64,000 bases of DNA, taken from contig CAWIIF010000015.1 in NCBI GenBank assembly GCA_963836015.1, positions 248,001-312,000 of the forward strand. The letters run 5' to 3'. The notes below the pieces were generated by a model. It did no database searches. It had not been told where the DNA came from and worked only from the letters and a program-made list of their open reading frames with translations. Shown piece after piece: positions 46,190 to 53,377 of the stretch. Position 1 is the first letter of the stretch. The number at the start of each line of letters is the position of its first letter. This DNA is from CAWCDJ01 sp963836015. Lineage in GTDB: Bacteria > Acidobacteriota > Terriglobia > Bryobacterales > Bryobacteraceae. The position numbers and the translations under genes are program-made.

Positions 46190-47020
46190 ATGGCGAGGAA
46201 CGGCCGCATCAAACAATCATTGGCCTATTGGTGTCTGAATGCCACGGACTGGAAGTGGGACATCGACCGCATTTGCCGCCTGGCATGCGGGTTAGGCTGC
46301 CGCAGCGTAGAACTGGCGCCCCCGGAGCTCTGGCCGGTTATCCGCAACTACGGCCTCGAAAACGCGATCGCGCATAACGGCATGCCGGATCCGGTTTTCG
46401 TCCGCGGGCTGAACAACCTGCGCAATCACGAGGAGATTATTGCGCGTACGCGCGAGAGCATCGACCGGTGCGCCGACGCCGGCGTGCCGAACGTAATCGC
46501 GTTCACCGGCTACAAGTGGGAAGACCCGGAGGATCCGGCAAAGGGCGAGATCCCGCTCGACCGCGGGGCGGAGAACACCGTGAAAGGCCTTCGGGAACTG
46601 GCGTCGTACGCGGCGGCGCGCAACGTCACGGTGTGCCTCGAGCAACTGAATACGCGGGACGCTTCGCACCCCATGCGGGGCCATCCAGGCTACCAGGGCG
46701 ACGACATCGATTATTGCGCCGAGATCATCCGGCGGGTGGATTCGCCGCATGCCAAGCTATTGTTCGATATCTACCACGTGGCCATCATGAACGGCGACGT
46801 GATCCGCCGCCTGCGCTGCTACCGAAATTGGATCGGCCACGTCCATACCGCGGGAGTGCCCGGCCGCGGAGAGATCGACGGCCGGCAGGAGATTCATTAC
46901 CCGGCGGTGATGCAAACCTTGCTCGAGATCGGATACCAGGGATATGTGGGCCAGGAGTTTATCCCGACCGCCGAGCCGGAGCAGACGCTGGCGCAGGCTG
47001 TCGAACTGTGCGATGTGTAA
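46190..47020 (+). CDS. hydroxypyruvate-isomerase-like TIM-barrel protein
   Basis: A 276-residue cytosolic barrel of the Hyi/xylose-isomerase-like family. Metal and acid residues appear in VCLEQLNTRD, LLFDIYHVAIM, GHVHTAGVPGR and the final GYVGQEFIP, following the E/D/H/E order of the family. The signature SLAYWCLNATDWKWDIDRICRLA fits acidobacterial and planctomycete homologues. Hyi interconverts hydroxypyruvate and tartronate semialdehyde; the true substrate here is unproven. It starts eight bases after TATAAT. Five bases separate it from the TolB-like remnant. Confidence 0.82.
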   Translation: MARNGRIKQSLAYWCLNATDWKWDIDRICRLACGLGCRSVELAPPELWPVIRNYGLENAIAHNGMPDPVFVRGLNNLRNHEEIIARTRESIDRCADAGVPNVIAFTGYKWEDPEDPAKGEIPLDRGAENTVKGLRELASYAAARNVTVCLEQLNTRDASHPMRGHPGYQGDDIDYCAEIIRRVDSPHAKLLFDIYHVAIMNGDVIRRLRCYRNWIGHVHTAGVPGRGEIDGRQEIHYPAVMQTLLEIGYQGYVGQEFIPTAEPEQTLAQAVELCDV

Positions 47021-47025
47021 GCGAC

Positions 47026-47502
47026 ATGAATAAAGCGGCGGCTTCGATTGCGCTCGCGCTGATTCTGGCTCCCCTCTATCCGCAGGAACCCGCGACGCCG
47101 GTGGGAATCTTCGAGGGGGCTAGCGATATCGGTACGGTGCTCCACGCGGGTGGCCAGGAATACGGGGCCGCTAAAGGCGCCTACACCGTCACGGGCAGCG
47201 GCGAGAATATGTGGGAAGCGGCCGACGACTTCCACGAGCCGGTGACCAGCGACGGCTTTGCGAACTGGTTCCCTCACGTTTCCCCCGACGGGCAGCGGAT
47301 CGCGTTTCTTTCGTGCGCCAAAGAGATCCAGGGAGCGCCCGAATTACAGGACGTGACGCTGCGAGTCCTGACGATTCGGGATGGCAGCATCCGCGCGTCG
47401 GCGCATTTCGTCGGCGGCAGGGGCAGCCTGGATTCGTCCTCGTGGTCGCCGGACGGCCGGCATCTGGCCTTCGTGAGTTACCAAACGCTCCCCCCTGACT
47501 AG
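47026..47502 (+). pseudogene. TolB-like exported protein with a large in-frame internal deletion
   Basis: An intact 158-codon frame with a Sec signal (to about residue 18). It begins like large acidobacterial TolB-like proteins (GIFEGASDIGTVLHAG, GAYTVTGSGENMW..ADDFH). At about 47236-47245 it jumps straight into the C-terminal propeller blades of that family (TSDGFANWFPHVSPDGQRIAFLS, SSSWSPDGRHLAFVSY). From memory, relatives have several hundred residues of sandwich and propeller between these parts, so most of the gene is missing though the frame is kept. It may be a functional miniature, a pseudogene, or an assembly collapse. Confidence 0.65.
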
Positions 47503-47513
47503 GAGATATCGCA

Positions 47514-48449
47514 ATGCTTCGAACTACACTTGCGCCGGGCCTGCTGGTACTGGCGTTCTCCTGTGCTTCCGCCCAAACCGGCGGCGCCCTGACCGAATTT
47601 GAAGTGGCCTCGATCAAGCCGGCGCTACCGCAAGGCGGCGGCCGGTTCATGGTCATGATGAGGGGTGGTCCTGGGACTCCCGACCCGGGGCAGCTCACTT
47701 ATGCCAATGTGTCGCTGCGGAACATCCTGATGAACGCCTACGGGGTGAAGACTTACCAGATATCCGGGCCGGGATGGCTCGACACCGAGCGCTTTGACCT
47801 GACGGCCAAGATCCCCAAAGGCGCCACCAAGGACGATCTGAAGGTGATGCTTCAGAACTTTCTCGCGGACCGGTTCAAGCTCACCCTGCACCGCGAACAG
47901 AAGGAGCTGCCGATCTACGCATTGGTAGCTGCCAAGGGCGGGCCGAAGCTGAAGGAGTCGGAGGGAGAGGAAACACCGCCATCGCCCGATGCGCCGCCGC
48001 TTCCGCCGCCCGGCAGGATGCCGGTAGGGAAAGACGGCTTTCCGCAAATGCCCAAGGGGGGACGGGGACTGATGCTAATGATGAACAGTGGCCGTCTCCG
48101 CCTCTCGGGCACCCGGCAGCCGGTCTCGGCGATGACCGACCTGTTGAGCAACCAGTTGGGACGCCCCGTGGTCGATATGACGGGGTTGACCGGCAAGTAC
48201 GACTACACGCTCGACTTCGTCCCCGAGGAAGGCATGATGAAGGGGCCGATGGGCGCGCTGCCTCCGCCTCCACCTCCGCCGCCAGGAGGAGCAGGACCGG
48301 CGCCCGGCGATAACGCTCCGGACAATTCTTCGGGTGCGACCCTATTCACGGCGCTGCAGGAGCAACTCGGCCTCAAGCTCGAGCCGAAAAAAGGCCCGGT
48401 CGAGATGCTGGTGATCGACCACCTGGAGAAGACCCCGACCGAGAATTAG
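47514..48449 (+). CDS. TIGR03435-family exported protein
   Basis: A 311-residue protein of the TIGR03435 type, a family expanded in Acidobacteriota with no established role. AGGAGA precedes ATG 47514. It has a Sec signal (about 1-20), then FEVASIKPA, the NVSLRNILMNAYGV segment, GPGWLDTERFDLTAKIP, LQNFLADRFKLTLHREQKELP, a variable proline- and glycine-rich middle, and a C-terminal GRPVVDMTGLTGKYDYTLDF followed by a polyproline insert. It probably lies in the periplasm. It follows the TolB-like remnant by 11 bases and precedes the redoxin fusion by 14. Confidence 0.85.
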   Translation: MLRTTLAPGLLVLAFSCASAQTGGALTEFEVASIKPALPQGGGRFMVMMRGGPGTPDPGQLTYANVSLRNILMNAYGVKTYQISGPGWLDTERFDLTAKIPKGATKDDLKVMLQNFLADRFKLTLHREQKELPIYALVAAKGGPKLKESEGEETPPSPDAPPLPPPGRMPVGKDGFPQMPKGGRGLMLMMNSGRLRLSGTRQPVSAMTDLLSNQLGRPVVDMTGLTGKYDYTLDFVPEEGMMKGPMGALPPPPPPPPGGAGPAPGDNAPDNSSGATLFTALQEQLGLKLEPKKGPVEMLVIDHLEKTPTEN

Positions 48450-48451
48450 GA

Positions 48452-48457
48452 TATAAC
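48452..48457 (+). promoter_or_regulatory. -10-like TATAAC before the redoxin gene
   Basis: TATAAC ends six bases before ATG 48464, directly after the TIGR03435 stop codon. There is no ribosome site. It could give a leaderless message separate from the upstream gene. Confidence 0.35.
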
Positions 48458-48463
48458 CAAACC

Positions 48464-49609
48464 ATGAAGCAACTCGCCCTGGCAATCGCGATCGCGGTGC
48501 TGGCCGCGGCTCCCGCGGCCCTGGGACAGGACCACCCACAGCCGCTGGCCATCGGCGCCGCGGCGCCGGACTTCCACCTGCCGGGTGTGGACGGCAAGAC
48601 CTACTCGCTCGCCGATTTCCAGGACGGCAAGCTGCTGGTCGTGATCTTCACGGCGGTACATTGCCCCACCGCCGAGGTCTACGAGAATCGCATCAAGAAG
48701 CTGGTGTCCGACTACCGCGACAAAGGCGTGGCGTTCGCCGTGATCCAGCCGAACAGCCCGAAGGGCCTGCGCCTCGACGAGATGGGATATACGGACCTGG
48801 GCGATTCGCTCGAGGAGATGAAGATCCGGGCTGAGTACCGGCACTTCAACTTCCCGTTTCTTTACGATGGCGAGACGCAGGAGGTGTCGCGCCTCTATGG
48901 GCCGGTAGCGACGCCGCATGTTTTCGTCTTCGACCAGCAGCGCAAACTGCGCTACGAGGGCCGGCTGGACAGCAATCCGCGCGAACCCTACGCCAAAGTG
49001 CCCGATGCCCGCAACGCCATCGATGCCGTGCTGGCCGGCAAGCCGGTGCCGGTCGAGAGAACTCCGGCGGTGGGCTGTTCGGTGAAATGGATGTACAAGG
49101 AGGCGCTGCAGGATGCGGAAATGAAGGCCATCGAGAATGAGCCGGTGCCGTTGCAGTTGGCGTCCCCCGCGGACCTGGCAGCGCTCCGCAAGAATTCCAC
49201 CGGCAAGACCCTGCTGGTGAATTTCTGGGCCACGTGGTGCGGCCCGTGCACGGCCGAGTTTCCGGAGCTGCAGAAGACCTGGCGGATGTACCGCAAGCGC
49301 CCTTTCCAGATGGTGACGGTCAGCATCAACTATCCGGATGAAGAGAAGGGTGTGCGCCGCTTCCTCGATGCGCAGCACGCCTCCACGCGCAATCTGCTCT
49401 TCAGCATCATGGACCCCTACGAGGAGATGAAGGCGTTCGACCCGAAGTGGGACGGCGGAGTGCCCTACACCGTGGTGATCGGGCCGGACGGGCGCGTGGT
49501 CTACCAGGAGCAGGGCGCGCTGGACATTCTGAAAGCGCGTAGGGCCATCCTGGCCAGCTTCCCGGATGACGACTACGTCGGGCAAAACGCCTACTGGAGC
49601 CAGAAGTAA
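48464..49609 (+). CDS. exported two-domain redoxin-TlpA fusion
   Basis: A 381-residue protein with a Sec signal (about residues 1-22) and two thioredoxin-fold domains. The first (about 30-180) is peroxiredoxin/redoxin-like (APDFHLPGVDGKTYSLADF) with a single cysteine in VHCPTAEVYE in place of CxxC. The second (about 225-375) is TlpA-like, with redox motif WATWCGPC and the cis-proline region GVPYTVVIGPDG. It likely handles thiol-disulfide exchange or peroxide in the periplasm, with the N-terminal Cys possibly recycled by the C-terminal CGPC. It is convergent with the sulfatase gene, separated by palindromic sequence. Confidence 0.85.
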   Translation: MKQLALAIAIAVLAAAPAALGQDHPQPLAIGAAAPDFHLPGVDGKTYSLADFQDGKLLVVIFTAVHCPTAEVYENRIKKLVSDYRDKGVAFAVIQPNSPKGLRLDEMGYTDLGDSLEEMKIRAEYRHFNFPFLYDGETQEVSRLYGPVATPHVFVFDQQRKLRYEGRLDSNPREPYAKVPDARNAIDAVLAGKPVPVERTPAVGCSVKWMYKEALQDAEMKAIENEPVPLQLASPADLAALRKNSTGKTLLVNFWATWCGPCTAEFPELQKTWRMYRKRPFQMVTVSINYPDEEKGVRRFLDAQHASTRNLLFSIMDPYEEMKAFDPKWDGGVPYTVVIGPDGRVVYQEQGALDILKARRAILASFPDDDYVGQNAYWSQK

Positions 49610-49620
49610 TTCGGCTAAGG

Positions 49621-49672
49621 ATTGGCGGCGCCGAGGCGTAAGTCGTTTGGAATCCTAGAAACCTCCGCCAAT
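49621..49672. repeat. spaced inverted repeat ATTGGCGG/CCGCCAAT
   Basis: ATTGGCGG (49621-49628) and CCGCCAAT (49665-49672) are exact inverted copies 36 bases apart in the intergenic space after the redoxin gene. This is a possible large stem-loop or the edges of a small palindromic element. Confidence 0.4.
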
Positions 49673-49690
49673 CGTTGGCGAAGAAACGTG

Positions 49691-49733
49691 GCGCAGGCCT
49701 CCTGGCTGCGCAGGGCAGACGGGAGGTCTGCCC
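49691..49733. repeat. double stem-loop REP-like element between convergent genes
   Basis: Stem 1: GCGCAG (49691-49696) with CTGCGC (49706-49711). Stem 2: GGGCAGAC (49713-49720) with GTCTGCCC (49726-49733). The first shares the core GCAGGCCTCCTGGC with the hairpin at 38199. It lies between the redoxin and sulfatase stops and could terminate both. Confidence 0.5.
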
Positions 49734-49737
49734 CACT

Positions 49738-51288
49738 TTAGATGCGCTGGCCGCGGGGCAGATAGCGGGCGGCGCAGTAGCGGTCGGCGTGCATGGCGGG
49801 TCCGTGGGAATACGGAGCGTCGCCGAAGGGGTCGTGAAACTGCGCCATCAACTCGTACAGGCGCGCGCGCATGTCGGCGGTCTGGCGCTGATAAGCAGTG
49901 GCATCGACAACGTTCCGCAGTTCCGCGGGGTCTTCTCTCAGGTCGTACATCTCATCGAAATCGAAACCGTTGAACACATACTTGAAGCGCTCGGTGATGG
50001 CGATCCGCTGCGTGTAGAGGTACTCGCCGCCGTAATAGGCGCACAGGATGTGATCGCGCCAGTCGCTGCGGCGCGGGTCGGCGAAGAGCGGCTGCAAGGC
50101 GCGGCCATCGGGATGCGGCATCGGGCGCGCGCCGGCCGCTTCCACATAGGTGTGGGCCAGGTCGTGCGTCTGCACCAGGCGGTCGGACACCTGGCCGGCG
50201 GGGATGCGGCCGGGCCACCGTAGAATCAGGGGGACGCGGTAGCACTCCTCGTACGGAATCCAGCCTTTGATCCACATGCGATGCGCGCCGACCGTGTCGC
50301 CGTGGTCGCTGGTGAAGGTCACCAGCGTGCGGTCCGCCTGCCCCGTGGCGTCGAGCGCGTCGAGGATGCGGCCGATCTGTGCATCCACCTGCTCGGCGTA
50401 CGCGTAGTAGTGGGCGCGGCTCTGGCGGACGTCGTCGGCGGTGATGGCGCCCCAGGTCTCGGACTCGCGGCGGTGGAGTCCGGGTTTGCCGGCGAAGGTC
50501 TCCTGGAAGCTGGCGGGCAGCGCGATCGAGCGCGGGTCGTAATGGTCGAGATACTGCTGGAGCGGCAGATAGGGATCGTGCGGCGTCACGAACTGCACTT
50601 CAAGGTGCCAGGGCTGGGCGCCTTGGACGAAGCGGTTCATCATGCGGATAGCGCACTCGGCGAGGTAGTGCTCCACGGTGCTTTCGACCGGCCCTTGCTG
50701 CGCGCCCCACATCACGAACGGCTCCGATCCGGGCCACTGCATCATGCGGTGGGGCGTGGTGCGCAGGCCGCCGGGGCGCTCCACGCGATCGGGATTGAGG
50801 TCCAGCTTCTTGAGCAGCGCGGGGTCGCACCCGTTCAGCGCGGCGACTTCGTGGAATCCGAAATCGAGCGGTGTGCGCAGAAAGCTGGCGTGCCATTTGC
50901 CGGTGTATCCGAGATGGTAGCCCGCATCGCGGAGGCGCTGCGAATACAGCACCACGTCGGGATACATGTCGCGATGCACCGACGGCGGCGAGTGCACCTG
51001 GTTGAAGACGCCGTTGTGCCAGTGGTAGGAGCCCGAAAGCATCATCGCGCGGGCGGGGCAGCAGACGGCCGACGGAGTGTAGCTCCGCTCGAAAGTCATA
51101 CCCTGGCGCGCCAGGCGGTCGAGGTTCGGCGTGCGGCAGTCGGACCGGCCCAGAATGGTGGACCACTGCTGCTGGTCGGTCATGATGTGCAGGATGTTGG
51201 GCCGCTCGCCGGCCGGCGCGGCTGAAGCCGCGGCGCCCGAAAGCGCGGCCGAGCCCGCCAGCAGCTCGCGGCGCGTCAACTGATTCAT
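49738..51288 (-). CDS. Tat-exported type I sulfatase
   Basis: A 516-residue alkaline-phosphatase-superfamily sulfatase starting at ATG 51288. The leader has LTRRELLAGSAALSG. Active-site residues: the NILHIMTDQQ metal-binding strand, and the formylglycine motif C76-C-P-A-R (modified residue C76), followed by VTFTSDHGDTVGAHRM with the late metal Asp/His. It hydrolyses sulfate esters, here probably of a glycan, outside the cytoplasm. No formylglycine-generating enzyme is in the window. It follows the glycosidase-like gene in the order receptor, glycosidase, sulfatase, so sulfated polysaccharide use is likely. Confidence 0.92.
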   Translation of the reverse strand: MNQLTRRELLAGSAALSGAAASAAPAGERPNILHIMTDQQQWSTILGRSDCRTPNLDRLARQGMTFERSYTPSAVCCPARAMMLSGSYHWHNGVFNQVHSPPSVHRDMYPDVVLYSQRLRDAGYHLGYTGKWHASFLRTPLDFGFHEVAALNGCDPALLKKLDLNPDRVERPGGLRTTPHRMMQWPGSEPFVMWGAQQGPVESTVEHYLAECAIRMMNRFVQGAQPWHLEVQFVTPHDPYLPLQQYLDHYDPRSIALPASFQETFAGKPGLHRRESETWGAITADDVRQSRAHYYAYAEQVDAQIGRILDALDATGQADRTLVTFTSDHGDTVGAHRMWIKGWIPYEECYRVPLILRWPGRIPAGQVSDRLVQTHDLAHTYVEAAGARPMPHPDGRALQPLFADPRRSDWRDHILCAYYGGEYLYTQRIAITERFKYVFNGFDFDEMYDLREDPAELRNVVDATAYQRQTADMRARLYELMAQFHDPFGDAPYSHGPAMHADRYCAARYLPRGQRI

Positions 51289-51331
51289 ATCAACGATGCA
51301 ATCAGAAATCGCGCCGCAACGCAAATCGCGC

Positions 51332-53338
51332 TCAATCGGGAAGGCGGATGGTCACGGACTGGCCCTCGGCAATCACTTGCGAGCTGATCTTGGCGGAGCC
51401 GCGAAGGGCCTCCACCTGCAGCTTGTCTCCCACGCGTGTCACCGCCAGGTCGAACTCATTGCCGAACGCGTGGATGTCCGACAGCTTCATCCGGTTCCAT
51501 TTGGCCGGAAGCCGCGGAGTCGCGATGAACGAGCGTAGTCCGGTCGGGCGGATCCCGAACAGGCCTTCGGTGTAGATGCGGCAGTAGAGCGCGCTTTCCG
51601 CGGCCAGGTGCCGCTGGTTTCCCTCGGGCCACGCCTCCACGGGGTAGGGCACATGCTCGCCCAGGAGCCGCCGGGTGGAATAGCGCTCCAGGAAATCCAT
51701 GGCGCGCTCGGTCTCTCCCGCCGCCAGAACGCCGCGCAGGGCGTAGAGCGTCGCACGGTCCCAGAAGGTCTTTTCGCCCGACTGAGTGGCCAGGCCATCG
51801 GGCGTCCACAGGGCAGGGGAGAAGAGCGCTTCGATGGTGCCGGCCTTGCGATCGAAGATTCCCATCGTCAGGGGAACGCAGATCCAGGCTCGCAGGACGG
51901 TGTTACCGTCGTAGTAGCGGTAGGTGTCGAAACCCTGCACCCGGGCGCCGAAATAGCGCTCGATGGCGGCGCTAAGGGCCTTCGCCTGATCCTCGTAGCG
52001 GGCGATCTCGCCGGCCGGCTTGCCTAGCTCGCGGCCGAGCAGGACGGCGGAATTCAAGGCGTCGAAGTACAGCGAAGAGGTCGACAGGTTGGCCTTGCCC
52101 GCCGGGAAGCGGCCTTCCAGCTCATCGCTGTCGGACGCCACGACGCCTTGCGGGTTCACCTTTCGGCGGCAGTATTCGAGACACCACGCCACCAGGTTCC
52201 AGAGTTCCGCCGCCTCGGGTTTGCGGCCGTAGGCCAGCGCGAACCGCGACGCGCCATACGCGATCATCGCCATATCTCCGCGATCGCCGGCGCCGTTCCA
52301 GAAGCTGGTGCCTTCCGCGATGATCGAGCTGGGGATGGGCTTGTAGTCGGGATTCATGTAGCGGGCGAAAAGGCGGTATGCGTTGAGGGCGGCTTCATCC
52401 GCGGTGGCGTCGCCCAGGAACGGGAAGAAGGGGTTGGCGTATTCCGCCTGGTCGTTGGCCCAGATGGCGGCGTAGTAGGCGCCGCCTCCGGGGCCGTGCA
52501 TCAGGCCGCCCTTGGTCTCATACACGCTTTCGGTGGTGCGGATCTTGGCGAAGGCGAACGCGGTGTTGAGCACGGGGTCGGGAGTCTCGAGGCGCAGCTT
52601 CGAAAGGAAGCTGTCGATCCGCTCGCGGCGCGCGGCCTCTTCGGCATCCACATTGACCTCGAGCTTGGGGGCGGATGCCTCCCGCGCGGTGAACACCACG
52701 GCGCTGGTTGCGCTCTCCCCCGGCTTGAGGGTTTTCGGCCCGGGATTCACGACTTCGGAGGAGATGACGTACTCGCCCGTCAGGCCCCGTGCGGCGCTGG
52801 TGCGGACGGTCTTTTCGGTGTCCTCGACCTCGACCACGGCGTCGCGCGTCCCGCGATTCGTGAAGACGTACTTCTCGATCAGGAACGGCTTGACTGCGGA
52901 AGGAAAGATAGTGCGGGTCAGCGCAACCGTGCCCATGGTGCTCTCGACCGTGATCATTCCGCGGTGGTGGACGCGCACCACCGTCTCGCGGGCAGGCCGC
53001 CCTCCGACGAACACGCGCGGCGTGGCGTCTTCGGCGAAGGTGTAGCTGAGGCTGGCGTGGGTATCGTTGGGGATGGTGCGCAGCCAGGGAAAGACCACCT
53101 GGCGGGTCAAAGCCAGCGAGCCGTTCTCGCGAACGCCGTAGGTGACGATCGCGGAGATTCTCCGGCCGCTCATTTCGATCTGGTCCTGGTGCGCGTCTCC
53201 GCGTTTCACCTCCCAGGTGATGCCGCCGTCCTCCGCCAGTTTCCAGCGGGACTGGGCGGCGGACACACCAGGCAGCCATAGCAGGCAGCACAAAACGGCG
53301 GCGCAGCGCCGCGGAGAGCACCTTGGACTTTCGATCAT
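51332..53338 (-). CDS. exported six-hairpin glycosidase-like protein
   Basis: A 668-residue secreted protein (Sec signal to about residue 28). The N-terminal half is a beta-sandwich (about 30-245). The C-terminal half is an alpha/alpha six-hairpin barrel as in GH37/63/78-type enzymes: ANDQAEYANPFFPFLGD, AEGTSFWNGAGDRGDMAMI, SSLYFDALNSAVLLG, FWDRATLYALRGVLAAGE and EAWPEGNQRHLAAESALYCRI. The acidic residues in these segments are candidate catalysts, but the GH family cannot be fixed by eye. It sits between an Oar receptor and a sulfatase gene in the same direction. A hairpin covers its start codon. Confidence 0.75.
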   Translation of the reverse strand: MIESPRCSPRRCAAVLCCLLWLPGVSAAQSRWKLAEDGGITWEVKRGDAHQDQIEMSGRRISAIVTYGVRENGSLALTRQVVFPWLRTIPNDTHASLSYTFAEDATPRVFVGGRPARETVVRVHHRGMITVESTMGTVALTRTIFPSAVKPFLIEKYVFTNRGTRDAVVEVEDTEKTVRTSAARGLTGEYVISSEVVNPGPKTLKPGESATSAVVFTAREASAPKLEVNVDAEEAARRERIDSFLSKLRLETPDPVLNTAFAFAKIRTTESVYETKGGLMHGPGGGAYYAAIWANDQAEYANPFFPFLGDATADEAALNAYRLFARYMNPDYKPIPSSIIAEGTSFWNGAGDRGDMAMIAYGASRFALAYGRKPEAAELWNLVAWCLEYCRRKVNPQGVVASDSDELEGRFPAGKANLSTSSLYFDALNSAVLLGRELGKPAGEIARYEDQAKALSAAIERYFGARVQGFDTYRYYDGNTVLRAWICVPLTMGIFDRKAGTIEALFSPALWTPDGLATQSGEKTFWDRATLYALRGVLAAGETERAMDFLERYSTRRLLGEHVPYPVEAWPEGNQRHLAAESALYCRIYTEGLFGIRPTGLRSFIATPRLPAKWNRMKLSDIHAFGNEFDLAVTRVGDKLQVEALRGSAKISSQVIAEGQSVTIRLPD

Positions 53339-53356
53339 AGCCTTGTGGCTATTTTT
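53337..53356. promoter_or_regulatory. hairpin over the glycosidase start codon
   Basis: On the + strand ATAGCC-TTGT-GGCTAT is followed by TTTTT, a terminator shape for antisense reads. On the gene's strand the same stem (ATAGCC-ACAA-GGCTAT) contains the A and T of ATG 53338 and the nearest AAGG purines. It may limit translation of this cistron behind the receptor, or block antisense transcription. Confidence 0.45.
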
Positions 53357-53377
53357 GCACTCGCGGGGCGCGGGTGC

